Assembly: GCA_027943335.1 (NCBI GenBank)
Contig: BSBK01007736.1
Location: forward strand, 186,001-250,000
Direction: 5' to 3'
DNA: 64,000 nt
DNA from: Chamaecyparis obtusa
Taxonomy: Eukaryota; Streptophyta; Pinopsida; Cupressales; Cupressaceae
The notes below the pieces were generated by a model, which saw only the letters and a program-made list of their open reading frames with translations, did no database searches and was not told where the DNA came from. The position numbers and the translations under genes are program-made. The stretch's first letter is position 1, and every line of letters starts with the position of its first letter. Positions 31,461-43,878 of this stretch are shown piece by piece.

Positions 31461-31908
31461 AACATACAAATAAAAATCCCTTTAAAAGTAAAATATTATT
31501 TTATATTATAGTGTGATGCAGAGAGCACAACAAGAATACTAGGAAGTGGTCTACCTCCTACACAACTCTCCCAATTTGATCTTGGCACGAATCAATCCCA
31601 CTAACCTTGGGATATGGAGTATATCAACGAAGTAGTGATGTCTAGACCTCTTTACAACCTTGTCTTAACTCCCTAAGGTCTTTCACCAACTTCACCAATT
31701 TGAAGACTTAGGGGCACTTTCCCTATTTTGGACAAAATTTGGAAGCGTTCACCAGTGATGTCCTTTATCCAACTTAAGGGTTGTAACATGTTATTTGGTT
31801 TATATGAAGAGAGAATCAACTCCTAAATTGATCCCCCAACACCTACAATCACAACTATTCATGGACCAGTTGGAACTCATTTCTGAACTTATTTAAACAT
31901 GCTAAAAC
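31461..31908. repeat. Duplicated segment, copy 2
   Basis: The longer partner of 29749-30127. The two copies flank the tandem array like the arms of a larger duplication. Confidence 0.75.
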
Positions 31909-32383
31909 TTATTAGACTGTATAAATTGACAGATTAATTTTTTATTAAACCGTCAATATGACACTTCAATTTATTAATAAACTATCAAAAATTGTTATAG
32001 GTAATATAATATTTAAAAACTATGAATTTTAAAATATTAGTATGCAATTTATAAACTTCTTTCTTAATTAATTTGACATATATTATTAATTTTATAATTA
32101 TTTTCTAATTTTATATTATTTTATCATAAAAAAATTTATGTTTAATTTATTATATATTATTTTTTATTGATTTAAAACCTTTTCAAAATAAAACTTATGA
32201 TATTAGAAAATTTTAGATTTTTATAAATATTAATAATTTATTTGTAAATTAGGAAAAAAAATTGACAGTCAATATACATCATCGTAAAAGGAAAGCCATT
32301 AAAATGATTCATATGACAAGTAAAGGCGACCGTTCCAGGCCTGATTTTGGGAGCGTAAGAACGAATTTTTAGATAGACTAAAA
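31909..32383. other. AT-rich intergenic region upstream of the GT31 gene
   Basis: No gene or repeat recognised. Very AT-rich to about 32280, more mixed afterwards. Confidence 0.5.
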
Positions 32384-32392
32384 TATATATAG
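32384..32392 (+). promoter_or_regulatory. Possible TATA box of the GT31 gene
   Basis: TATATATAG about 520 bp before the start codon, where base composition changes from AT-rich to mixed. This implies a long 5' UTR or a 5' UTR intron. Confidence 0.3.
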
Positions 32393-32914
32393 CCCCAATA
32401 AGTCTTTCCTATTAGTGATGTATCTTCCAAGACATTGACTATTGTATAATATACTACATTTATCTTTCCGAAAAATCTCCTTTATTCCAGGTCTTTTTTG
32501 TTGATCTAATCTACTTGCAGCCGTTGAATATAACAATACGTACCTTGAATTCAGGCTTTATCATCCTCGATCTGGAGCTAGCCTAACAATTAAAAAATAA
32601 AATGTATAATATATTCAGTTATTTATTATTTTTGGAGAAAAGTTCAGCCAATATCAGGTGGTGACAGTGACCTGTCATGTGGGCTCCGTAAGTTCAGTCT
32701 GTGGAACTTTTTCGTTTTTAGGGTTTTGATCTGTATCAGAAGAGAATAGACTCACATGGGCAACCCATTGACAAAAGCAAAACCGTAGCAACGGCAGAAG
32801 GAAGAGGATATGAAAGTGCAACCAAGTCGCTATGCATTTATTAAAGCTCACAAAGTGAATGTAATGTAACGGACATATAGGTATTTCTTTCCTGGACTTT
32901 TTGTGAGAAGATTC

Positions 32915-34015
32915 ATGGAGGATAGCAAAAAATCCAGCTATTTTTTCTTCCCAGCCTTAAGACTAAGATCAGGGCTGCTATGTCTCTTACTAGTTCTGGT
33001 CTTCTTGATAGCCTTATTCAATATATCAGAATTCGGAGAAATAGGTAAAAGCCCATCTAGTTTCAGTAGATCGTTGCTCTATAATTCTAGTGTTAATAGT
33101 CTGAGTTCAGTCCGTCCATTTCTTCTGAGAACTGATAACAATACTTATGTGGGTTCTCAAGGCAGTCAGATCTTTATCAATTGTAGCTGCCCAAAAGTAG
33201 TTCAGAACTGCACAGAGCATATTAAGGAGAATGTCAGGGCAGCCATTGAAGTTGACAAGAGAAATAACTCAAAGCCAGAGTATAATTTCAGTATTCTGAT
33301 TGGAGTCCTAACAAGAGCAGATCTGTATGAAAGAAGGCATTTTCTTCGTATGGTTTTCAAAAGCCAATCCACAGCTCATGCAAAAGTGGACTTGAAATTT
33401 GTGTTCTGCAATCTCACAAAGGATGATCAAAGAATCCTTGTGCCTCTGGAGATCATGACCTACAATGATATCATCATATTGAACTGTGAAGAGAACATGA
33501 ACGAGGGTAAGACTTATACTTATTTTTCTAGTCTGCCAAAGATGGGATTGCAGTATGATTATGTTATAAAGGCCGATGATGATGTTTATTTTAGGATTGA
33601 TAAGTTGGCTGAATCACTGAAGCCTTTGCCAAGGAATGACACTTACTATGGTTATGTTATACCTTGTGACAAAACTGATCCTTGGGACAAGTATATGTCT
33701 GGTATGGGATATGCACTTTCATGGGATTTGGTGCAGTGGATTGAGGAGTCTCCTATTCCTAAGAACAAGACAGTGGGTCCCGAAGATATGATGGTGGGGG
33801 TTTGGCTAGATGAAGGGGAAAAGGCTAAGAATAGGTACAGTAATAAGCCTGCCATGTATGACTTTCCTCTCGCCAATCCTCCTTGCTCTCATGACTTAAT
33901 TCCTAATACCATTGCTGTACACAAGCTTAAGGACAGGGAGCAGTGGTTTACTGTTCTCACCTATTTCAATTTTACAGCTGATATGAAGGAATCCAAGCTG
34001 TATCATCTATATTAG
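32915..34015 (+). CDS. GT31-family beta-1,3-galactosyltransferase-like protein
   Basis: The 366-residue single-exon frame is intact. A short cytoplasmic tail is followed by a type II signal-anchor at residues about 20-36 (LLCLLLVLVFLIALF) and a Ser-rich stem. The Galactosyl_T (GT31) domain then shows FSILIGVLTRADLYERRHFLR (residues 125-145), the metal-binding DDD in KADDDVYF (221-223) and the GPED motif at 288-291. Such enzymes transfer galactose from UDP-galactose in the Golgi; acceptor and exact activity cannot be read from sequence. I place the start at ATG 32915, because the upstream in-frame GTG at 32903 is not a plant start and the decayed paralogue has its ATG at the aligned position (43879). 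N-glycosylation sequons (NSS, NNT, NCS) are present. It is probably the only working gene in the window. Confidence 0.9.
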   Translation: MEDSKKSSYFFFPALRLRSGLLCLLLVLVFLIALFNISEFGEIGKSPSSFSRSLLYNSSVNSLSSVRPFLLRTDNNTYVGSQGSQIFINCSCPKVVQNCTEHIKENVRAAIEVDKRNNSKPEYNFSILIGVLTRADLYERRHFLRMVFKSQSTAHAKVDLKFVFCNLTKDDQRILVPLEIMTYNDIIILNCEENMNEGKTYTYFSSLPKMGLQYDYVIKADDDVYFRIDKLAESLKPLPRNDTYYGYVIPCDKTDPWDKYMSGMGYALSWDLVQWIEESPIPKNKTVGPEDMMVGVWLDEGEKAKNRYSNKPAMYDFPLANPPCSHDLIPNTIAVHKLKDREQWFTVLTYFNFTADMKESKLYHLY

Positions 34016-34178
34016 GTTGAGGAGAATGCCTATGTGGGCCTTTTCTCTTTCTTTTACCAATTTGTAATAGAAGGAATATCAAATTCAAGATGTATCATCT
34101 TTAATAGGTTGAGGAGGATGTCTATGTGGGGCTTTTCTCTTTCTTTTAGCAATTTGTAACAGAAGGAATATCAAATTT
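33993..34178 (+). repeat. 92-bp tandem duplication spanning the GT31 stop codon
   Basis: 33993-34084 is repeated at 34085-34176. The unit includes the last codons, the TAG stop and the first part of the 3' UTR. The paralogue at 44959 has a single copy. The duplicate lies entirely in the 3' UTR and does not alter the protein. Confidence 0.8.
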
Positions 34179-34299
34179 GGCAGAAACTTCCTGGTAAGCT
34201 TTTGGATTTTAAAATAAGCTGATAGTTAAGAGAATTTAGAATTAGATTCTATTTAAGGTTTGTGTCTTCTTAACAATTTTTTTAACTTTCGTATTTTTC

Positions 34300-35290
34300 A
34301 TTTATTTTTATTTGTATGTTTTAATTTATTAGATCCAACTTGAATAGTTTTAATTATTTTAATATTCAATTTTTTTTTGTTCTAAATTATTATATGGAAA
34401 TATTACCACTTTCATAATTTGTCATCTTCTCTTTTTATTCTTGTTTATTCTTCTCATCTTAGATAATTGTGCATTGCAATTCTATTCTTTGACAAGGTTT
34501 TTCACATTGCTAGATATAAAATGAATTTTCTCATCAAGCACCTATTTTTATCCATCACTAGGCCCCAATCTAGATTTAACAATTCAATGGTCATTAAATG
34601 TAGGTTTATTTATAGAAGGAGATGCTAACCATAAAATGAATCTAGGAAATAGAAGAGAGTATTGAAGAAAAAAACTTGAATTAAATATACCTTTAAATTC
34701 TTCTAAGATTTCATCTATGAATTTATCTTTATAGAATATAACTTCCTATTAAATTTCAGTTATGAAGGTCATGAAGGTAATCTTTTATATATATAATTTA
34801 TCTTCTTTGAGAGTTCTAGGTATAAATTTATCCTATCTTCATGAGTTTGTGATGCCAACAAAATCAATCCTTTTTGTTTTAGGATAAAGTCCTTGAATTC
34901 TTACGATTGGACAAATTTATCATTAGAAAAAATGTAGTGAATGCCAATGCTATACATCATCTACTACCATCTTGTTTCAAAGTTTATGATCATTATATCT
35001 TATGATTTATTTTCTACCATTAGTCAAGGGAAGGAGATTACAATTTGTCTCACTTCCTTAATGTCTTGTACATTTTAGTGATAGTCAATCAAAGTTTGAG
35101 GTGGAGCCTCTGTCCAAATAGGGGGTATATCCACTACAACCTAAGGTAGATTGGCAATTATGTTGTCTATATTATCTATCATTACACACATCCTTATGAA
35201 TAAATCCTCCAAATAACTTTGTACCCTTTCTATGTTGGGTTAATATTTTTTAAATTTTCTCAACCATATGTACCTTAAACCATATCCCCA
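34300..35290. repeat. Diverged 1 kb repeat, copy 1
   Basis: Non-coding sequence repeated in tandem at 35365-36668. Shared blocks include ATATTACCACTTTC, GGATAAAGTCCTTGAATT, AATTATGTTGTCTA(T/C)ATTATCTAT and a final CACCTTAA-type segment. No ORF or element ends were recognised. Confidence 0.6.
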
Positions 35291-35364
35291 TTATTCTATG
35301 AATGTCTACATATTTTTCATTTATTAAATTATATTTTAGTTTTCTATATATGACTTTAATATTT

Positions 35365-36668
35365 TAATTATTTTAATATTCAATTATATTATGTTTTAAA
35401 TTCTTATATGAAAATATTACCACTTTCTTGATTCAACATCTTCCCTTCTTAATCTTGGTCATCTCTCTCACCCAAGACATTAGTGTGTTGCAATTATATT
35501 CTTTGACAATGTTTTCAAACTCACATTGCTACATATAAAACTAATTTTATCACCTAAACAACCACTCTTCCCCATCATAAGACCCTAATCCACCATCATT
35601 TGTTCAAAGGTTATAAAGAGTATTCCTATTTATAAAATGAGATGCTAAACATTGAATGAATCTAGGCAGAAGAAGAGAACATTGAAACAAAAAATTGAAT
35701 AGTTATACCATTAACTTCCTCTAGGATTTTATTTACTAATTTATATTTATAGAACTTGACTTCCTATAAGATTTCATCATTGAAGGTCATGGAGATAATC
35801 TTTGATATATAAAATTCATCTTTCGCTAATATTTTAGCTATAAATTTATCCTTTCTTCATGACTCTATGATGCCAAAATTTCTTTAAATATATAAAAAAA
35901 AATGTTCCTTTTTGTTTCTAGGATAAAGTCCTTGAATTATTAGGCATGGAAAAATCTATCATTAAACAAAAATTTAGAGCATCACAATCCTATGACATCA
36001 TCTATGGCCCACATATTTTAAATTTTAAGACCATTATATCCTAAGGTCTATCCTTAACCAACACTCTAGGGGAGGATCTCAATTTGACTTACTTCCTCAA
36101 TATCTATTACATTTTAATGATACTCATGTAAAGGTTGAGGTAGAGCATGTTGTTACAAGTAGTCCTTGCCATTGCACCAAAAGATCAACCTATTAATGCC
36201 CAATACAACCACTAGACTTATAGAAGACACAGGAGGCTGTTAAACCATGTCACGAATCCCGAGGGGAGTGCTGACCATTTTGCCAACAATCTCCCCCTCA
36301 GTGTTACTCGAGGGAATTCAAACCAATGACCAAGCTCTGATACCACTTGTTACAAGTAGTGGTTGTCGTTGCACCAAAAGATCGACCTATTAATACCTGA
36401 TACAACCACTAGACTTATAGAAGACATAGAAGGCTGTTAAACCATGTCACGAATTTTGAGGGGAGCGCTGACCATTTTGCCAACACATGTAACCGAATAG
36501 AAGATTAAGGCATATCCATTGACACTTTAGGTAGAGTAGTGATTATGTTGTCTACATTATCTATCTTATCCTTATGACTATGTCCTCCCAATTAGTTTTT
36601 TCCCATTTTTATGTTGGATTAATATTTTTCACTTTTCTCTACCATCTGCACCTTAACCTATATCCTTC
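35365..36668. repeat. Diverged 1 kb repeat, copy 2, interrupted by a TRIM
   Basis: Collinear with copy 1 on both sides of the TRIM at 36151-36485, so the TRIM inserted after the duplication. Confidence 0.6.
36151..36485 (-). mobile_element. TRIM (terminal-repeat retrotransposon in miniature), 335 bp, complete
   Basis: Two 138-bp LTRs (36151-36288 and 36348-36485) flank 59 bp of internal sequence. On the - strand the order is LTR, PBS TGGTATCAGAGC (36334-36345), polypurine tract GAGGGGGAGAT (36289-36299), LTR. LTR ends are TGTT...AACA. A perfect 5-bp TSD CATGT lies at 36146-36150 and 36486-36490. I count about 14 differences between the LTRs, so it is not recent. It has no coding capacity and must have been mobilised in trans. 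Confidence 0.93.
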
Positions 36669-39270
36669 TTCTCCTCTAAAACTCTACAAAATTAAGCATT
36701 TTTTATTATGTCCTCAATCTTATCACGTTCATAAATAAGGGACTCCAATCAAAATCAAACCTTTTTTTTATGAAAAAAGAGTTTTGAATCATAGTTTCCT
36801 AATAATTTTAAAAATCCGTCTTATATGCTAGTAACTTATAGTATACCAACTCCAATTCTTCTTTGAGTGTGATCAAAAAATCATATAAATATATATTTTT
36901 TATGGATGAAGGATCCATTCTTTTCATTTCTTAGATGATTTTTGTTAGACTTGTTAAACTACTAAATTATTTATAAGAAAGAGATTATATCTAGTACATT
37001 ACTAGGAAAAATATGGGCTTAATTGGTGCACCATATTTTTTTTTATAGTTTACTTAAATTAGAAATACTAGTTGTGCATCAATTATTTACTTGAATCCTA
37101 GCTCGTGCACTTGTTCAGGGGACCTAAAAAATCTCCTCACCTTGTTAGGTAATTTCTAATTGATTACGTACCCAAATTTTGCATCACAATATTGATAAAA
37201 AATTCTCAATTATGACATAATCAGAACTCTCATAATGAATGTCCCATAGATACATCCATTATTGAATTGAAAAACTCTATTTTTTTTATCTACCTTTATG
37301 AACAATTCATATTAACAAGTAATTTGTGAATACCATTAGAAATGTAAGAGGAAAATTTAGGGAATGTGTTTCTATATGTGTCTTGAGTATAAGTGGCCAA
37401 CATCATTGAATGCATAGGAATCTTAGCTTATACATCATTTTCCAACAATCCCAAAAGTGTGTATTAATGAAATAACTCTCCAAACTTTCATAATCAAATG
37501 GATAAACATCTATCCTCCAAGATACACCTCCAAGATATAATGAGCTTCCATCCTTCTTCTCTATTTTATTAAATGTATATAATATGGTAAAGGGGAAGCA
37601 ATGTAAAACATAGGTAAATCACTTTTTTTTAAAACAATTATACAATCAGAAGGAATATGTCTCATTAGGTTCAAGAGGAGAATCAAATTCTATGTGATTG
37701 ATGAAATGGAAATGATGCATTAATGTTGTTAAAGCGCTTAATTAGACTAGGTGCAAGAAACTAGAAATAACAAACAAAAAAATATTGATATCGAGTAGAA
37801 AAGTATAGATCTATAAAGTAGAGCTCAAAACTAACCTACGGGTAAAATTTGAGTTGAAAGTGGTGGGACATGCAGAAAGTCATCTTGTACCCAGGGATAG
37901 ATTTCCAATGGTGTTTTGTACCTGATAATTTTCTAACTATACTTGATCTATCTATTCTTGCAAGAAAAAGGGGAGAAAAAATTGTGGAAAAATATTTTCT
38001 TTTTTCAAAACCCTCGTTAAGAAGTAAACTTAAAAATAAAAAGAAATTGCATAAAGGAAAGTAGATGAAAAGACAACTGGTATATTTACCTTGCATAAAC
38101 CCTCATGGATGGATGTAGAAATCTCTCATTATATGATTTCTTCTTTAGAACTTCTCTTCGCAAAGTATAGAAGAGGCTAAAATCTCCTTATTTATTGGTC
38201 TTTTTTTAATAATAATGGCCAAGTTGGGGGTGCAATAAAATCTTCCCCTTTGGGAACCAGAACCCCATTGGATTGTTGACTCCACAAATAGGAAGGAGAC
38301 ATGTGTGTGCAATAGCCTCCTTCCTCACCTTTTAAATTTTAAAAAAAAATTAATGAAAAAAATATATTTAAGACATTGAATATGATAAATTATATATTAT
38401 TTATACTAAATATTATTAAATTTTTAATAGATATTTATATATATTTTAATGTAAATATTTTATATATTATTATTTTTAAATTAATAAAAATATAAATACA
38501 CTCATTGACAAAGAGTATGACTAATTAATCAGCTTTTTAATTAATCCTCAACTTATTAAATCAAAATAAAAAATTATTAGACCAAACCACAAACATAATT
38601 TATGGAATACAGTTAGTGAATGACTCTAAGGAATATAAAAATAATCTATTAATTTTGTTAGGCGTGATTATAAATAAATTAATTATTTAGTAAATCCAAA
38701 ACTTTTAGTTAATAAACTAAATCTCAAATTTATTAAACTAAACCATTTAATTTATGAAACATAATTGGGGGTTGGCGTAAGCGCATGTGCAATCAGTTAT
38801 TTATTTTCTAAGCGTGCAATGCAAAATCAATTTATATTACACTTAAATAAAGCTAAAAACTATTTAGACAAGAAGTACAATAATATAAGAAATGTTTTAT
38901 ATTAATTTATATTTTTATTTAATTTACATAGAAGAAATAAAAAAATATTTTAATGTAAAAATAATTCTCATGTAAATAAAATTAAAATATTTCTTTCCAC
39001 TTTTTAATTAGTTGTATTTGTGTGTATGTTTTTTTTAGTCCATATTCTTTTGTGAGTATATAATTCATTAAGGATTAACTAAAAATCTATTAGAGGACCA
39101 AGGTTTGGTACTATTTAAATTAAAGAAATTTATCAATATTAGAACATCAAACATCACCAAACTATTATGAATGTATTGTAGAAGATTTGAACTCAACACC
39201 ATCTAGCTACCTACACCATAGGCTTTGTCATTAAACCAAGTGTCCCTTGGCAGAAAAATAATATAATTTA
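36491..39270. other. AT-rich intergenic region
   Basis: Apart from the tail of the 1 kb repeat (to about 36668) I see nothing supportable. 38340-39000 is especially AT-rich. Confidence 0.5.
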
Positions 39271-42200
39271 TCATAAATGTTTTATGGTGTTTACCAAAAT
39301 AATCCTAGGTATGAGCATGACAATGTGTCAATAGAAAGGTGGGTTTCACAATTTGCATCAAAATATTTTATCAATTTTAGAAATCTATTCATTTTTTCTC
39401 ATAGAATCTTTTGTTCTGAGCTTCCTCTATTGTCTTGTTGCTGCTTTGGAGCTAAGTTTTCTTTGTCGCTCTTCCCTTTGTGTTGTTCCTATTTTTCTTT
39501 GTAGCTCTTCCCTTTGTGTTGTTCATATTCTTATCTGGGACAACCCTTGTTAGTATGCTTCAATCTCTTGATTTTCTCTTTTGATTTGTAGAGAAGCTTT
39601 AGTGTCATAGAATATAAGATGTCCATTGGTGAAACCATTGGGAAAGGTGTGACCCTTCCCCTCTCAATCATGCAAAGTTTTCAATCTTTTGTCTTGAAAT
39701 TGAGGAGGCAATAGTTTTGATTTTTGAGAGAGAATGGGTTATAGAAAACCCATCCACCCTTCCTCATGTAATTGCCTCAGTGGGTCTAACAATTGCATGG
39801 ATATCTTGTAGGATATGCTTATGGTGGTGAGTATGGCCAAGGCTTATCTTTTGGATCATATGGTTCCTCTTAGTGTTCTTCAAAAAGCTTTACATGCATA
39901 TAGTACATTAATGTTGATTCATTCCCTTTTGGTGGTTGTATAAAATTCTCATATATTATTTTTTTATGGTTGTATTGCTAAGCTTTTTTGTGTAGTCAAG
40001 TTTTTGTTGCTAAGTAACCACCACGAATCTGCATTATTAAGAATGGAAGAAATCGTGAAACAGGAAGCCAATCATGAAATGCAAACGGACAGGCTGGTTA
40101 TTTTTAAAAAACAAGCTCAAGAGTTTCCATTGTCGGCACACCTTGCCTTACATACTCCTCTTAACACCAGGTCTAGCTGATCATGATGGTTCCAAGGTTT
40201 GCAAATGCCACATAATGAGTGTCATATATATATGCATTTAGAATATATAAACACGGTGCTAATATCAATTACAGCTTCCTTCCATGTGTGACTTGTTCAA
40301 ATATTCTATCTCTCTCACTTCCTTTTGAGAAGAATCAAATCATAAAACTATTAAATAGTAATTTATTTTTTCTCTGTTCCAAACTATATGAGGTTGTGTT
40401 TGGGCCTCTCTATTGGCGCTTATACTTGTTTTTTAAAGTGGTTGGGAGGTTCCTCATATTTGTATAGGCATAGCATAGCCAATTGATATAATGCAAAGTA
40501 TTGTGTGAGGATTTGGGTTAGAGTCATTTTGTAGTTCTGTTCTCTTAAAAATAAGATGGTTGGAAGTTTTTCTTCATACTTTCATATTGTTTTTATTCTC
40601 ATATACTCTTACTTTTCTCAATTTTATAAGAAGCCCATTCTCCCCCACCCGCTGCCCAACCATTTCTCTTGTGGGGCTCAAGCCAAACTTGCCAATTTTT
40701 AATGTTCGAAAGGCTGCTAACCCACTATATGAGTCCATACTAGTTTGCTAGTTTCAAACTGTTTAGCAGATATATTATTCCTATGTTTGCTAGTTTCATC
40801 AGCGAAGCTGCATACTGTTTAGCAGATATATTATTCCATAGGTTTTTGGACTCTGCTATTGGCCGAGTTTACGGTTGCAGGATGGAAAGTATGTTCACGA
40901 GGCTAGGGGAGAGAACTCACGTCCGTCTAGGAACTGCTCTGCTCGAGATGGGCTTGGACGTGGTGCGTGCACATTTAACAATATCATAGTTGATGTGGTG
41001 GCAAGGAAAAACTCTTCTTCCCTTGATAATTGCATTGTCCCCGTTGTCTATTTCTCCATTGCCGAAGATTGTGTTGCTGCCACATACCTGGCGACGTAGC
41101 CATATAAAAACTGAATTTTTTTGTAGTGTTCACCGATCCTTAAGCCATATGAAAGTTCGTTGAATCAGTGGTGCTGTAAGGTCGCAGCAATGAATGTAAG
41201 CATGGAGAAGTGTTCAGGCTTTGGCATCATTAACTGGTTCTGTTCAGGCAACTGGATCAAAGTACACCGTCCCCGCTAGCTTCTAGTGTTTCTTTCCCTC
41301 GGTAAACTGCACTGTGTGTGGGGTAACGGCACCCTTGGAATAGTAGGGCACCCACTGCCAATAATCAGCCTGCTAGAGTAAGGCCACATGAACTTTGCAA
41401 GTACGTGTTGTTCCAGCATTTTTAAACCTGAGTGGCTTAAGGTGTGTAAATGAGGGAAAACACCATTACTGATGCTCTTTCAATCATTCATGGTTGTGCC
41501 CCACAGATTCCATTAGTATGGTAAGGATTGGATTATTTATTACCTGATGGTTGTGCAACACACATTTTGGTTACATCTTGAATGACCGTTTCTAAATCGA
41601 CCTTCATGATTGTGCTCATTGTGAAAATGCTTTTTCTGTTTTTAACAATTTTTTTTAAAGTGCTCATTTTTTTCCGCTCTCTCTCTGCCTGTTGTGAAAA
41701 TGTCATTTCACTTTTTGCGTTTTCGGAACTCCCTAATTCATGGTTGGTAATTAAATTTTGTTGGGGCAGTTACCACGTGGAATGTGACAATTTTCCTAGG
41801 TTTTAAAGTAAGTTCTGTAACAGTTTCTCTCATTCTTTTAAATCTCTACTGAAATTAACATATATATTGCATAAAGTCAATATGTAATAGAAGTCTAGGC
41901 TATTATAAACATATTTCAATCCATATTGCAATGTGTATATGTGCTGAACCGTTGTGGGAAACTTAAGTTTGAAAATGGCATTAAATTTTATGTTTTCAAT
42001 GTCATCAGCTTGGGCCAGAATAGGGGCTTTTTGAAATATAGTCTATTCTACATACTATTAATTGAATGAAATATAGTTTTTGTTTGGAATGGGGCTGGGG
42101 CAATCTATAAGAAATATGCAACAATTTCTTGGCAAGGGTAGTGAGTTGGGTCAAGTTAATAATTTATTAGTATGAAAATTAGTCTTGGGGTTTCACATAG

Positions 42201-42683
42201 CAATCCAGACCCAGGGGGACTTCATATTTCTTATGAGAAGATTAACCTGTTACTGTTAATTGATGTTCAACTACCGTCACCCTTCAAAGCACCCTGCGTG
42301 AAAGAAGGGTAGGGTGATTACCAGTCATGCATTAAGTCTAACTTGGTGAACTGTCATTTAATTCCTGATTGCTCTCTCCACCGTAATTTTCTATTGTTAA
42401 GGGTGGCTCTTCATTAGCAATTTTATTGTATAATCCTGTGACAATGTGTGCAATGTAAATAATGGAATGAAAAGATTGAGTTTTATTTTTTCATCAAAGA
42501 TGCTCTTGTTCTATTCTGCAAATTCTGCTTCTTTTTATTCTTAGCTAGATATATGCTGCAAAATTTTACATAACCGAAAACAGCCCAGATTTGGCTTTTT
42601 TGTTTACATAGTCAGCCGGGCTAAGCAACTTGCTCACAATATGAAAAAAAATTATAAGATGCCTATATATAGTTGTTTTTCAG
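39271..42683. other. Intergenic region with small duplications
   Basis: No gene supported. A 36-bp duplication lies at 39461-39532 (CTTTGTCGCTCTTCCC type units). An exact 24-bp direct repeat lies at 40758-40781 and 40814-40837. 40860-41100 is less AT-rich and could be old exonic or promoter sequence, but no protein was recognised. Confidence 0.45.
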
Positions 42684-43472
42684 GTTCCTTCTCTTGAACA
42701 TAATGGCAAAGTCACAGGAGAGAGTTTGGATCTGCTGGAATATCTGGAGAACAATTTTGGAGGGCCTAAATTCATTCCCACAGTATATGATGCCTCTGAA
42801 CTACTAATTTTTCCTTTACTCATGTTTTATGTCACAATCCAAATAAGCATTTCAAAATGGCTATGGAGTTAGGGTTTGTTAATAACCTAACAATAATCAA
42901 ATTACTGAAACCAGTGAAGACATTTTATTTCTGATCATTCACATAGATTACTTAACTTTCCTTTACTCTTATTGTTATAAGATTATTCCATTGAATAATT
43001 TACATCACCATATTAAAATGTCTATGCTTTCCTGGCTTGTTAATACTAGCGAGTCACTGACATTACTGAGCAGCAAAACTCCTGAAGGCATTTCACTTGT
43101 TAGGAGGCAGAGGAAGGGTAGACCTCAGGATTCACTACCTCGCCAAATGATTTGTATCTTTACTTTTAATGGTTATCTTGTTTAAATGCCTAAATCCATT
43201 AGAACTATACAGGATACAGCAAAGGAGGAGGCTGAAAATGAGCTAATGAATTATGAAGTATACAGACTCTTTTACAAAAAAGGGTACACGGTCTTAGCCA
43301 AGCCAGAATCTGAGGTGCCAGAATGTTTCTTGAAATATACATAACCTCAAGAAAACCAATCTTGGACAGAAGATGATGAATTAACCTTTTTCTTTCTGAA
43401 CCATGGCAGCTCCTATCCTTGATTATCTAGAAAATGCTTTGGATAAGTTTGATGATAGGACATTCTTCTTAG
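42684..43472 (+). pseudogene. Lambda-class glutathione S-transferase gene fragment (three exon-like pieces)
   Basis: Piece 1 (42684-42782) follows a TTTTTCAG acceptor, is exactly 33 codons and precedes a GTATAT donor. It reads VPSLEHNGKVTGESLDL and LENNFGGPKFIP, the substrate-side segment of lambda GSTs. Piece 2 (from 43213, after ATACAG) reads DTAKEEAENELMNYE, matching the DPAKxEFAEEL position that follows in the family. Piece 3 (about 43406-43472) reads ILDYLENALDKFDDRTFFL, matching the YLExALxKFDDGPF segment. None has internal stops, but the catalytic-Cys exon upstream and the final exons are missing, and the junction to piece 3 does not splice cleanly. It appears to be a truncated gene copy. 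Confidence 0.7.
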
Positions 43473-43878
43473 TTTTAAACATATAGGCAACATCATGTCA
43501 TACCTGCCCTGCCAGCATTTGGCAGGAACTATGCTGCATTGCAGCTCTTGTTAAACAGGCGAATGTTTTATGGACGAAAGATTGATAACCCACTATATGA
43601 GTGCACTGTGCACTTGGAAGGCCGATAAACATTAAGAAAAAAGTAATTATTAAATATAGTTTTTATATACAAACACGCGTTTCATAATATGTCAAAAAGA
43701 AAGGGAGCTGCGAATTAGGTTTGCAAGAGAAGCCTTAATAAATTCACAGAAAAAAGCAGAACAGCCGGCACTTAAACATGCAAGCATGCTACAAAAGTTT
43801 ATGAAAGCTCTCGCCCTCCATGTTCAATGTGAGAGACTTATAAATATAGCTATCTTGAACTTTTTTGAGAGAAGATCC

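Noticed and set aside
32903..32914. Upstream GTG start for the GT31 protein
   Set aside because: Plants initiate at ATG; the aligned paralogue supports ATG 32915.
42684..43472. A functional GST gene
   Set aside because: Key exons are missing and exon phases do not join cleanly.
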